Source: Ameyamaea chiangmaiensis
Lineage (GTDB): Bacteria; Pseudomonadota; Alphaproteobacteria; Acetobacterales; Acetobacteraceae
Assembly (NCBI RefSeq): GCF_025995235.1
Contig: NZ_BAPT01000001.1
Span: 85,870 to 149,869 of the forward strand
Direction: 5' to 3'
Length of the DNA: 64,000 nt
In this document: positions 51,251-60,617 of the stretch, one piece after another
Position numbering within the stretch: the stretch's first letter is position 1
How the letters are laid out: each line of letters starts with the position of its first letter
The notes under the pieces: model-generated
Database searches by the model: none
Told to the model about the DNA's origin: nothing
What the model saw: only the letters and a program-made list of their open reading frames with translations
Position numbers and translations under genes: made by a program

Positions 51251-52963
51251 ATGGCTTCAGCCACCACCCAGACCGCCGATCACTTCGGGGGCGAGGACTT
51301 CGCTTCCCTTCTCGACGAGACCCTCGGCCGCGACACCGGCTTCGACGGCTCGGTCGTCTCCGGCCGCGTCATTCGTCTGACCGACGAATTCGCGATCGTC
51401 GATGTCGGCCTCAAGAGCGAAGGCCGCGTGTCGCTCAAGGAATTCGGCCCCCCGGGCGTCGCGCCCGACGTCAAGCCGGGTGACGTGATCGAACTGTATG
51501 TCGAGCGTTACGAAGACCGTGACGGTCTGATCGTCCTATCGCGCGAGAAGGCTCGCCGCGAGGAAGCGTGGACGAGCCTCGAGAAGGCATTCGAGGGCAA
51601 CCAGCGCGTCAACGGCACGATCTACGGTCGCGTCAAGGGCGGCTTCACGGTTGATCTGGGCGGCGCCATGGCGTTCCTGCCGGGTAGCCAGGTCGATATC
51701 CGTCCGGTTCGCGACGTCGGGCCGCTGATGGGCGTTCCGCAGCCGTTCCAGATTCTGAAGATGGACCGCGCGCGCGGCAACATCGTCGTCTCGCGTCGTG
51801 CGGTCCTCGAAGAGACCCGTGCGGAGCAGCGCAGCGAGCTGATTCAGGGCCTGAAGGAAGGCATGATCCTCGACGGCGTGGTCAAGAACATCACCGACTA
51901 CGGTGCGTTCGTCGACCTTGGCGGCGTCGACGGCCTGCTGCATGTCACCGACATCGCCTGGAAGCGTATCAACCACCCGTCCGAGGCCCTGCAGATCGGC
52001 CAGCCGGTTCGCGTGCAGGTGATCCGCTTCAATTCCGACACCCAGCGCATCTCGCTCGGCATGAAGCAGCTCGAGGCTGATCCGTGGGAGAATGTGGCGA
52101 TCAAGTATCCGCCGGGTGCGCGTTACACCGGTCGCGTGACCAATATCACCGACTACGGCGCGTTCGTCGAGCTGGAGCCGGGCGTCGAGGGGCTGGTGCA
52201 CGTCTCGGAAATGTCGTGGACCAAGAAGAACGTCCATCCGGGCAAGATCGTCGCCACCTCGCAGGAAGTCGACGTCATGGTTCTGGACGTGGACAGCGGC
52301 AAGCGTCGTATCTCGCTTGGTCTCAAGCAGGTTCAGCGCAACCCGTGGGAGTTGTTCGCCGAAGAGCACAAGGTCGGCTCGATCGTCGAGGGCGAGATCC
52401 GCAACATCACCGAGTTCGGTCTGTTCGTCGGACTGTCGGCCGATATTGACGGCATGGTGCACATGTCCGACCTGTCGTGGGACGAGACCGGCGAAGCCGC
52501 GATGGCGCACTACGAAAAGGGCCAGGTCGTTCAGGCCAAGGTGCTGGATATCGACGTCGAGAAGGAGCGTATCTCGCTCGGCATCAAGCAGCTTCAGGAC
52601 GATCCGGCGGCTGATGCCCTGGGCAAGGTCCAGAAGGGCGCGGTCGTCACCTGCATCGTCACCGCGGTGCAGAGCAACGGCATCGAAGTGAAGGTCGACG
52701 ACGTTCTGACCGGCTTCATCCGTCGTGCGGAACTGGCCCGTGACAAGGCTGACCAGCGTCCGGAGCGTTTCGCGGTTGGCGAGCGTGTCGACGCGAAGGT
52801 GGTCACGGTCGACCGTGCCGCCCGCAAGCTGGCCCTGACCATCCGTGGCCGTGAGGTCGAGGAAGACAAGCAGGCGATCAACGAGTACGGCTCGTCCGAC
52901 AGCGGCGCGTCGCTTGGCGATATTCTGGGCGCGGCGATCCGTCGTCGTAACTCGGAAGGCTGA
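51251..52963 (+). CDS. rpsA: 30S ribosomal protein S1
   Basis: S1 helps the ribosome bind structured mRNA. The 570-residue product has six S1/OB repeats, for example GSVVSGRVIRLTDEFAIVDV, GMILDGVVKNITDYGAFVDL, RYTGRVTNITDYGAFVEL and GSIVEGEIRNITEFGLFVGL, each followed by the HMSDLSW or VSEMSW type strand. ATG 51251 (MASATTQTADHF) is chosen; the frame reaches 51161 without a binding site. Codon use is strongly biased, as expected for a highly expressed gene. A clear terminator follows. Confidence 0.96.
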   Translation: MASATTQTADHFGGEDFASLLDETLGRDTGFDGSVVSGRVIRLTDEFAIVDVGLKSEGRVSLKEFGPPGVAPDVKPGDVIELYVERYEDRDGLIVLSREKARREEAWTSLEKAFEGNQRVNGTIYGRVKGGFTVDLGGAMAFLPGSQVDIRPVRDVGPLMGVPQPFQILKMDRARGNIVVSRRAVLEETRAEQRSELIQGLKEGMILDGVVKNITDYGAFVDLGGVDGLLHVTDIAWKRINHPSEALQIGQPVRVQVIRFNSDTQRISLGMKQLEADPWENVAIKYPPGARYTGRVTNITDYGAFVELEPGVEGLVHVSEMSWTKKNVHPGKIVATSQEVDVMVLDVDSGKRRISLGLKQVQRNPWELFAEEHKVGSIVEGEIRNITEFGLFVGLSADIDGMVHMSDLSWDETGEAAMAHYEKGQVVQAKVLDIDVEKERISLGIKQLQDDPAADALGKVQKGAVVTCIVTAVQSNGIEVKVDDVLTGFIRRAELARDKADQRPERFAVGERVDAKVVTVDRAARKLALTIRGREVEEDKQAINEYGSSDSGASLGDILGAAIRRRNSEG

Positions 52964-52990
52964 TCGGACACACCGTCCGGTTGTCGGGAA

Positions 52991-53017
52991 AGGGAGGCCT
53001 TCGGGTCTCCCTTTTTT
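52991..53017 (+). terminator. Intrinsic terminator of rpsA
   Basis: GGGAGGCC (52992-52999) and GGTCTCCC (53004-53011) form an 8-bp stem with one wobble and a TTCG tetraloop, followed by six T (53012-53017). It closes the aroA-cmk-rpsA unit. Confidence 0.92.
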
Positions 53018-53071
53018 CGTTCTGGCGCCGGCCGTCCCATCCTGTGGGCGTGCGGCTGCAGCAGCAAGCCA

Positions 53072-53115
53072 TTTACGATTGCCGTGGAGCATGTAATATC
53101 AATGCACGTTAACGT
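53072..53115 (+). promoter_or_regulatory. Promoter and start-site palindrome of the glycosyltransferase island
   Basis: TTTACG (53072-53077) and TAATAT (53094-53099) lie 16 bases apart. The exact palindrome ACGTTAACGT (53106-53115) falls at the expected transcription start and may be an operator. The first gene starts at 53158. Confidence 0.5.
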
Positions 53116-53157
53116 AAGGTGGCCGTAACGGGTCACCTGTCAGCGGGTTAGGGTGTT

Positions 53158-56100
53158 ATGGCAGTTATCTACAACTCCAATTATACGCATAACCCGAACT
53201 ATTACCTCACGCTGGCGATTGAACGATCCGCCCGCGCTTTGTTCGGTGATGACAATATTGTCGTGGCTGACAACATGTCTCTGGCGTCGCTTGCGGCATC
53301 GGGTGAGCATGATGTGCTGATCTGCATCGACGGGCAGCGCATCAATGTCGAACTGATGAAACGCGTCCGGCCGGCCTTCAAGACCATGGTATTCTGGGCG
53401 TTCGAAGATCCGTTCATGATCGACTTCAACGTGGAGAATACGGGTCTTTTCGACTATGTCTTCACCAACGATCCGTCCTGCGTGTCGCAGTACAGGGGCA
53501 ACGGACACTATCTGCCTCTGGCGGCTGGCCGCTCGTTCCATGAGCGCAAGGTCAAGAATGCCGCCGACCTTGACTACGACATTTTCTTTGCCGGAACGAT
53601 GTGGCCCAACCGGGTGCAGACGTTGCGTCGAATCATTACCGCGTTCCCGCAGGCACGGCTGAAGCTCATCTGCCCGGGGAACGAGTATCTGCCGCCGTTG
53701 CCGTCCGATCTGGCGGCGCTGGCGATCCAGCGCCCGATCAGCCACGAGGCGTTCATCGACTTCGCCAATGCCAGCGCGGTGACGCTGACGATGTTCCGTG
53801 ATTACGCAAGCCACGGCGACACCAGCCAGGCCACCGCACCCGGGCCGCGTTTCTATGAACTCGCCCTCGCCGGCACGGCGCAGGTGGTCGAGATCGGCGA
53901 GCAGATGAACGTCGATTATCTGAACGAGGTCGCGGGCACGAACGTGGCGCGCACGGTTGATGAGGTCGTCGACCACATTGCGCGCATCCTGTCGAACAAG
54001 GCCCAGCGCAAAAAGCTTGCTATCGCGTCGCAGAAAGCGGTGCTGGACGCGCATCTTTACGAACATCGCCTGAAGCGTATCCAGGAGGTTACCGGCGCCG
54101 ATTTCACCCGCAAGCCGAAGTCGTTGGAGGCGACACCTGCCCGTCGTGGCCGGTTGCGCGTGCTGATGTGCACACATTCGACGATCCATGAGCAGGCGTG
54201 GGGCGGTGTCGAGGTCTATCAGCAGATGCTGTGCTCGCTGCTGGGTCGTGACGTGGAGTTCTTCTACTGGCTGCGTCGTGGCACGGTTGCGCGTCTGACC
54301 ACCTCGGCCGGGCGGGAAATCGAGCACTTCGATGTCGCCGAAATCGGCTGGGCCGACGCGATGTGCGATGCCAGCGAAGAGGTGGCATTCTCCAGCGCGC
54401 TCAGCCAATACGATTTCGACGTCGTGCATTTCCAGCATCTGGGTCACCACGCGCTGTCACTGCCGATCATCGCGAAAGCCAACGGGTGTGGTGTCGTCTA
54501 TTCGGCTCACGATTTCTGGCTGGTCTCGTCACAGTACAATCTGCTGAACCACGAGCTGCGCTACGTGGAGGACGAGGTCAAATCCGTCGTGGCGAACGAC
54601 ATTAGTCTGAAAGCTGCGGAGAATATCGAGTTTGGTGCGGCCCAGACGCGCCGGGCCTTCGTCTCGACGATGCTGAAATCAGTTGATGTGATTTCGTTTG
54701 GCACCAAGCAGTCGCGCAACCTGACCCACGAGATTTATCCTCTGCTCGACAGCAAGCGGAGCGAGATTTTGGGCATTCCGTCGCCGGACACGACCGTCCC
54801 GGTTCGGGCCAAGCCCTACGCGCCGCTGGACGGGCGGCCGCTGCGCGTGGCGGCGATCGGTAACTTCCTGCGCACGAAAGGGGCTGACACGATTCTCAGC
54901 CTGATCGAGGCAGCCAATGAACAGCTGTTCGAGTTTCATATCTTCGGCTACGTGCATCCGGAATACGAAGCCGTCCTGCGTGCCCTGAACCGGCCCAATG
55001 TGAAGTTCTACGGGCGGTATTCGGTGGGTGACATCGATGTGCTCAAGATCGCCGACGTCGCGCTGAACCTGTCGATCTGGCCCGAGACCTATTGCATCTC
55101 GCTGTCCGAGGCGTGGCAGAACGGGCTGGTGCCCATCGTCACGGATGTCGGCGCGCTGGGCGATCGCGTGATCGACGGCGTCAACGGCTTCAAGGTGCCG
55201 ATTAACCATCCTGCGATGGTTCTCGAACGTCTGGAGTTGTTGCGGTCAAGCGAGAGCGTACGCCGCTCCATCATGGGCAACATCTCCCGCTCTCTGTGGA
55301 CCGACGCGCGCGAGCACGGCACGCGGCTTCTGGAACTGTATCGCGACGTCGCGCCCCGACGCGACATGGGCAGCAGCAACCTGCAGTTCGATTCGGGACA
55401 GCTGCATCTTCTGCCGCACCTGTCCTGGAAACATCAGGCGCCCCCGCGTCATATTTTCGATCCGCCGACAACGCGCGACGTGGCCATCGAGCTGCCGGAG
55501 CGGGTGACGGACTGGTTCTCGATCCAGGGCAGCGAGACCTATATCGACGACGTGTGTCACCATATCTTCGCCGAGAACAAGGATAGCGACTTCATCAAGG
55601 CGAACGAGTTCCATATTCGTGGCTGGTACGTGGTGCCGTCCGTCACCAGTGCCGGCAGCCTGTATACGGTTCTTGTGGGTGAGCCGGACCAGCCGATCAT
55701 TTTTGTGCCGTGCATCCGCGAATCGCGCGGCGATATCCAGAGTCTGTTTCCCGCCGCGCCCCGCCGCTCCGGCTTCGCCGGTCAGGTGGCGTTGCGTGGC
55801 AAGTGGTGCGAGGGGACGTTCCGGATCGGTCTGGTCAATATCGTCAACGGGCAGGGCAGCTTTCAGCTTACGTCGGTCCAGATCGACGTCGACGGCGGAA
55901 AGATCGTGGGTCTGACACGACAGCAGCCCTCGAACGGCCAGATTCTGGCCGATTTCAAGCGCGTGTCCGAAGGCGATACCCTGATCCGTGGCGTCAAGCT
56001 GTCGGACGTGCTGGGTGACGACCTGCATCCGCACAACACGGGCGAACTGGCGTTCTTCATCGACCGCGCGAATCCGCCCACCACGCCGGAGCAGACGGCG

Positions 56101-56514
56101 ACCGACGATGACGATCCCGACTGCGACCTGATCGTGCGCGGTTGGGCCTATCTGCAGGGTCTGGCGCGGGCGGGCACGCTGTATGTGGCGCTGGTGCAGG
56201 AAGACGGCGACGCCGCGTTCCTGTTCGGTGCCTCGCGCGTGCTTCGTCAGGATGTGCAGGGTGTGTTCGGCGATGCCCCTCTGGCGAACGGTTTCATCGC
56301 CAACATCTATATCGGTCGCGGATTGAGCCTGCCGATGCGCGGGGCGTATCGCATGTGTCTGGTCAATGTGGTCGGCGACGTCGCCGGTCTGACGGTGACC
56401 GGCATCCGGATCGAGATTGCCGATGACAAGGTCGTGGATTCGACCGTGACGGATGTGTCGACCGAACTGGGTCAGCGTTGCGAGGCCGTGCTGGATCAGA
56501 CCCTGTTCGCCTGA
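53158..56514 (+). CDS. Large CgeB-like + GT4 glycosyltransferase with duplicated C-terminal module
   Basis: A 1118-residue protein. Residues about 1-315 are a CgeB-like domain (VFWAFEDPFMIDFN, HYLPLAAG, DYDIFFAGTMWPNR, APGPRFYELALAGTAQV), closely paralogous to the protein at 59559. Residues about 332-735 are a GT4 domain (AWGGVEVYQQMLCSLL, VAAIGNFLRTKGADTILSLI, ISLSEAWQNGLVPIVTDVGA). The C-terminal part carries two tandem copies of a roughly 95-residue module (about 818-915 and 990-1090), each opening RGW and holding the DIQ/DVQ and SGF/NGF positions. No signal peptide. Likely builds surface glycan; donor and acceptor are unknown. Confidence 0.8.
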   Translation: MAVIYNSNYTHNPNYYLTLAIERSARALFGDDNIVVADNMSLASLAASGEHDVLICIDGQRINVELMKRVRPAFKTMVFWAFEDPFMIDFNVENTGLFDYVFTNDPSCVSQYRGNGHYLPLAAGRSFHERKVKNAADLDYDIFFAGTMWPNRVQTLRRIITAFPQARLKLICPGNEYLPPLPSDLAALAIQRPISHEAFIDFANASAVTLTMFRDYASHGDTSQATAPGPRFYELALAGTAQVVEIGEQMNVDYLNEVAGTNVARTVDEVVDHIARILSNKAQRKKLAIASQKAVLDAHLYEHRLKRIQEVTGADFTRKPKSLEATPARRGRLRVLMCTHSTIHEQAWGGVEVYQQMLCSLLGRDVEFFYWLRRGTVARLTTSAGREIEHFDVAEIGWADAMCDASEEVAFSSALSQYDFDVVHFQHLGHHALSLPIIAKANGCGVVYSAHDFWLVSSQYNLLNHELRYVEDEVKSVVANDISLKAAENIEFGAAQTRRAFVSTMLKSVDVISFGTKQSRNLTHEIYPLLDSKRSEILGIPSPDTTVPVRAKPYAPLDGRPLRVAAIGNFLRTKGADTILSLIEAANEQLFEFHIFGYVHPEYEAVLRALNRPNVKFYGRYSVGDIDVLKIADVALNLSIWPETYCISLSEAWQNGLVPIVTDVGALGDRVIDGVNGFKVPINHPAMVLERLELLRSSESVRRSIMGNISRSLWTDAREHGTRLLELYRDVAPRRDMGSSNLQFDSGQLHLLPHLSWKHQAPPRHIFDPPTTRDVAIELPERVTDWFSIQGSETYIDDVCHHIFAENKDSDFIKANEFHIRGWYVVPSVTSAGSLYTVLVGEPDQPIIFVPCIRESRGDIQSLFPAAPRRSGFAGQVALRGKWCEGTFRIGLVNIVNGQGSFQLTSVQIDVDGGKIVGLTRQQPSNGQILADFKRVSEGDTLIRGVKLSDVLGDDLHPHNTGELAFFIDRANPPTTPEQTATDDDDPDCDLIVRGWAYLQGLARAGTLYVALVQEDGDAAFLFGASRVLRQDVQGVFGDAPLANGFIANIYIGRGLSLPMRGAYRMCLVNVVGDVAGLTVTGIRIEIADDKVVDSTVTDVSTELGQRCEAVLDQTLFA

Positions 56515-56518
56515 TCCG

Positions 56519-59500
56519 ATGCGGCAGGACCACGACACGCGACGTGAGGGCGACGACGGCCCTGCCGAAGGTCAGGGAGCGGACGGCGTGCCGGGCGCCC
56601 TGTGGGTGCCGTTCGACGCGTCGTGGTATCTTGCGGCCTACCCGGAGGCGGCGCATCGTATCGGCGAAGACGGCTTGGCCGGCGCGGCCGAGCATTATGC
56701 TCTCTATGGCGAGGCCGACGGTCTGTCGCCGAACCGTTTCTTCGACGAGCGGTTCTATCGTGGCCGCTATCCCGACATCGAGCGCGACGTGCTGCGGCGC
56801 CAGTGGCGTTCAGGTTTTGCGCACTATTGTGCCGGGGGCTGGCACGATAACGATCCGCACTGGCTGTTTTCGAACCGCGTCTATCGCGAGCGCCTGGGCG
56901 CCACCCTGACGCGTCACGCGCTGGAGCGCGGTGGTTACGTCAATGCGTATGACCACTATCTCGGCGAACCCGAACGCGAGGGTGTGTCCGGCAGCCTGTT
57001 TTTCGATCCGCAGTGGTGCCGGCACATCGCACGCGCTCACCCTGGCCATTTTCCAGTGGGACTGTCGCTCTATGCGGCGTATCTGGCACTTCCACGGCAC
57101 GTTGCCGACGCGTTGCCGGTGTCGCCGTATTTTGATCCCGTCTGGTATCTCGCGCGCTACCCCGAGGTCGGGGCGGCGATCGGCGCGGGACACTTCGCGT
57201 CCGCTCTTCATCACTATCTGACCAATGATACGCCGCGTCTATACGATCCGCAGGCCTGGTTCAGCGAGATCCATTACGCCCAAGCCAATGCGGATGTCGT
57301 CCCGGCCATCGACAGCGGCGCGTTTCGCAACGGCTACGACCATTTCCTTCGCTTCGGGGCGTTCGAGGGGCGCTCTCCGCATCCTGACGTCGCGCTGGCG
57401 GCCTACGCGGCGCGCAGCGAGGTTCAGGCCGATGTCGCCCACGGTCTGACACGCGATCCGTACACACGTTATCTGGCCGACATCGCGCGTCTGGGGGGGC
57501 ATCCGACCGAACTGCCACCCATCGACGAGCACCATGCAAAGCAGGTGTACCTGCGCCGGGCGGAGGCGCTCCTCCCGGTTCTTGCGCGTCAGGGGCTGGA
57601 TTTCACGTGCCACGAGACGCCGAGCGTCAGTGTCATCATGGTGCTGTTCAACCAGATCGCGTTGACCATGACCACGCTGGCGTCTCTGCGCGCCAACTTT
57701 GCCGGTCCCATCGACCTTGTTCTTGTCGACTCCGGTTCCCACGATACCACGGGTTCCATCGAACGCTACGTGCGCGGCGCGCGCGTGCTGCGGTTCCGGC
57801 ACAATATCGGCTATCTCGATGGTTGCAATGCAGCCCTGGCCGACGCCCGGGCCGATGCCGTGCTGTATCTGAACAACGATGTCACGCTGCGCCCCGGTGC
57901 GGTGGCAGCGGCGTTGAACCGTCTGGAGGCGGATCGCGCGATCGGGGCCGTCGGCGCCAAGATCGTGCGTACCAATGCGGAGTTGCAGGAGGCCGGATCC
58001 ATCATCTGGCGCGACGGCACGACCTACGGGTACCTGCGCAACGACAATCCGAACGATCCGCAGGCGAATTTCGTGCGCGACGTGGATTACTGCTCGGCGG
58101 CTTTCCTGATGGTGCGAACGCCGCTTGTGCGTGCGTGCGGCGGTTTCGATCCGTTGTTCAGGCCGGCGTATTTCGAGGACACCGACCTGTGCATCCGGAT
58201 CCTCGAGGCCGGATACAGGATCGTCTACGACCCGACGGTGATGATCGAGCATCTGGAGTTCGGATCGGGGGACGCCGGTGCATCCCTGAAACAGATGCTG
58301 GCTAACCATCGCAAGCTGGTGCGTCGGCATGTCGACTTTCTGCGCTATCAGCAGCCATCGCACCATCTGAACAAGGTGGCTGCGCGTGGGCGCCGGGGCG
58401 ACCGGCGACGCGTTCTGTTCATCGACGACTACGTGCCGTTGCGCCAGCAGGGCTCGGGCTACGTGCGATCGAACGATATCGTGCAGACCATGGCGCGGCT
58501 GGGCTACGAGGTCACGGTCTTCCCGATCATGGCCCGCCACATCGACAGCGTTTCGCTGTTCGAGAATTTCCCCGAAACCGTGGAGATCATTGCGGATCAG
58601 GGTATCGCCGATCTGTCCCGTTTCCTGGCCGAGCGAGCCGGTTATTACGACGCGGTCTGGGTGGGACGGACACACAACCTAGCCCGTATGCTGCCGATTC
58701 TGGGGGAGGCCAACCGCTATTTGCCCGCCCGTGGTCTGGTGCTGGACACGGAGGTCGTGGCGACACCCCGCGCGTTTGCGTGGTCGCAGGTCACGGGGCG
58801 CGCGCCCCCCGAGGGCACGTTTGAGGAGGCCCTGCGTGAGGAGTTCCTCTGTGCGTATCATGCGCAGCGGATTGTCGCCGTCACGCCGGGCGATGCTGCG
58901 CTGATTCGTATCGCCGGCCATGACGACGTGGCCGTCCTTGGCCACATGCTGACACCTCAGCCGAGCCCGGCCCCTTTTGCCGCACGGCACGGCCTGCTGT
59001 TTGTCGGCGCGATTCACGAGACTGGCTCGCCGAACCACGACAGTCTGGAATGGTTCGTGGCCGAGGTTCTTCCGCGGCTCGAAGCACACCTGCCGGCCGA
59101 TGCGCGCGTGACGATCGCCGGCTACGTGCGGCCGGGCATCGATCTGGGCGCGCTGGGCGAGAACCGGCGCGTGGACATCGTGGGTCCGGTGCGCGACCTG
59201 TCCGCTCTATACAACAGGCATCGCGTGTTCATTGCCCCGACGAGGTTCGCTGGCGGTCTTCCCTACAAGGTGCATGAGGCCGCGGCCCATGGCCTGCCGA
59301 TCGTCGCAACCGGTCTGCTGGGCGAACAACTCGGCTGGCAGGACGGTCGTGACCTGTTATGTCCGCCCGGACTGGAGGCCGAAGCATTCGCCTCGGCCAT
59401 TATGCGTGTGTATCATGACGAGGCGTTGTGGACGGGGCTGCGCGACGCGGCACTGGCACGCGTGCGCCACGACTGCGATGCGGACAGTTTTTCATCGGCG

Positions 59501-59533
59501 CTGGATGCGATCCTGCAAGGAGCGACGACGTGA
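56519..59533 (+). CDS. GT2 + GT4 glycosyltransferase with six-fold FD..WY..YPD repeat
   Basis: A 1004-residue protein beginning MRQDHDTRREGDD, 4 bases after the previous gene. Residues 32-290 are six copies of a roughly 43-residue repeat starting F32, F75, F117, F162, F205 and F248; the clearest are FDASWYLAAYPE, FDERFYRGRYPD and FDPVWYLARYPEV, each followed by a HY(L) segment. A GT2 domain (about 369-620) has VSVIMVLFNQIALTMTTLAS, IDLVLVDSGSHDTTGS, VLYLNNDVTL and YFEDTDLCIRI. A GT4-like C-terminal domain (about 660-1000) has FVGAIHETGSPNHDSLEWFV and IAPTRFAGGLPYKVHEAAAH. Probably acts on the same glycan as its neighbours. Confidence 0.82.
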   Translation: MRQDHDTRREGDDGPAEGQGADGVPGALWVPFDASWYLAAYPEAAHRIGEDGLAGAAEHYALYGEADGLSPNRFFDERFYRGRYPDIERDVLRRQWRSGFAHYCAGGWHDNDPHWLFSNRVYRERLGATLTRHALERGGYVNAYDHYLGEPEREGVSGSLFFDPQWCRHIARAHPGHFPVGLSLYAAYLALPRHVADALPVSPYFDPVWYLARYPEVGAAIGAGHFASALHHYLTNDTPRLYDPQAWFSEIHYAQANADVVPAIDSGAFRNGYDHFLRFGAFEGRSPHPDVALAAYAARSEVQADVAHGLTRDPYTRYLADIARLGGHPTELPPIDEHHAKQVYLRRAEALLPVLARQGLDFTCHETPSVSVIMVLFNQIALTMTTLASLRANFAGPIDLVLVDSGSHDTTGSIERYVRGARVLRFRHNIGYLDGCNAALADARADAVLYLNNDVTLRPGAVAAALNRLEADRAIGAVGAKIVRTNAELQEAGSIIWRDGTTYGYLRNDNPNDPQANFVRDVDYCSAAFLMVRTPLVRACGGFDPLFRPAYFEDTDLCIRILEAGYRIVYDPTVMIEHLEFGSGDAGASLKQMLANHRKLVRRHVDFLRYQQPSHHLNKVAARGRRGDRRRVLFIDDYVPLRQQGSGYVRSNDIVQTMARLGYEVTVFPIMARHIDSVSLFENFPETVEIIADQGIADLSRFLAERAGYYDAVWVGRTHNLARMLPILGEANRYLPARGLVLDTEVVATPRAFAWSQVTGRAPPEGTFEEALREEFLCAYHAQRIVAVTPGDAALIRIAGHDDVAVLGHMLTPQPSPAPFAARHGLLFVGAIHETGSPNHDSLEWFVAEVLPRLEAHLPADARVTIAGYVRPGIDLGALGENRRVDIVGPVRDLSALYNRHRVFIAPTRFAGGLPYKVHEAAAHGLPIVATGLLGEQLGWQDGRDLLCPPGLEAEAFASAIMRVYHDEALWTGLRDAALARVRHDCDADSFSSALDAILQGATT

Positions 59534-59558
59534 CCCCCGACCGGAAGGATGAGTTCTG

Positions 59559-60572
59559 ATGCTCGACCGCGTTATACCGCCCAGCCCGATCACTGGCCGG
59601 GTCATTATCTGCAGTGGCGGCCGCTACGAATCGCAGGCCAACGCGCAGATCCGTGAGTCGATCATGGCCGGCTGGGCCGAGTGCGTCGGCGAGGAAAACG
59701 TCATCGCGGCGAACATCAGTGGTGCCGCGGCGGCCGTTGCGCGTCTGCGACCGACCATCGTCATGGCCATCGGGTCGTATCTGCCCGAGAGCACCTATTT
59801 CGGCGAGGTGTGCCGCGAGGCCCGAAAGGTCGGTGCACGCACCATCTTCTGGGCGACCGAAGACCCCTATGAGCAGGATGCGAATTACCGCGTCGCCGAC
59901 GAATTCGATGTCATGTTCTCGTGCGATCGGTGGGGCACGAACTTCTACACCCGCCCGGACGTCTGGCACCTGCCGCTCGCGGCCTGTCCGCGCCTGCATT
60001 ACGTGCCGGTTGACGAAACTGTTGAACGCACTATCGACGTTCTATTCTGCGGTGTGGCGTTCACCAGCCGCAAGGACATCGTGCGGGGGCTGTTGCCGAC
60101 CTTGCGCGATCTCAACATCAAGATTGTCGGCCCGGGCTGGGGTGAACTGGGCATCGGGTTTTCGGACGCCCGCATCGAGAAAGATCAGTTGATCGATCTG
60201 TATCGACGCTCCAAACTCGTACTTAATCTGGGACGCAGCCTGCATTTCGAGAACAAGCGCTTCATGATCGCCCCGTCCACGCCCGGGCCGCGTACGTTCG
60301 AGGCGGCCCTTGCCGGTGCGATGCAAGTGTTTCACGAAGACACCTACGAGTTGCGCCGTTACTTCAGTGCCGACGAAATTCCGGTCTTCTCGAACAAGCG
60401 TGATTTCGACGCGGTGCTGGATCGTTTCCTTCACGATGAGGCGCTGCGTCTGGCCACGGCGCGAAAGGCGCAGGCTCGGACGATGGCCGAGCACACCTAT
60501 GGCCATCGCATCCGGTCGATGCTGGATCTTCTGATTGAGAAAGGCTTTCTGGACGCGCGGGTCGCCGCCTGA
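59559..60572 (+). CDS. CgeB-like glycosyltransferase
   Basis: A 337-residue protein paralogous to the N-terminal domain encoded at 53158. Shared positions include FWATEDP, FDVMFSCD, WHLPLAACP, IDVLFCGVAF and the donor-site segment TPGPRTFEAALAGAMQVFHE. CgeB-type proteins are glycosyltransferases first described in spore maturation, widespread in surface glycan loci. GGAAGGATGAG precedes the ATG. Last gene of the three-gene glycosyltransferase run, 25 bases after its neighbour. Confidence 0.8.
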   Translation: MLDRVIPPSPITGRVIICSGGRYESQANAQIRESIMAGWAECVGEENVIAANISGAAAAVARLRPTIVMAIGSYLPESTYFGEVCREARKVGARTIFWATEDPYEQDANYRVADEFDVMFSCDRWGTNFYTRPDVWHLPLAACPRLHYVPVDETVERTIDVLFCGVAFTSRKDIVRGLLPTLRDLNIKIVGPGWGELGIGFSDARIEKDQLIDLYRRSKLVLNLGRSLHFENKRFMIAPSTPGPRTFEAALAGAMQVFHEDTYELRRYFSADEIPVFSNKRDFDAVLDRFLHDEALRLATARKAQARTMAEHTYGHRIRSMLDLLIEKGFLDARVAA

Positions 60573-60617
60573 CGCGGACAATGGGCCAGACACGCCGAAT
60601 GACGTGTCTGGCCTTCG

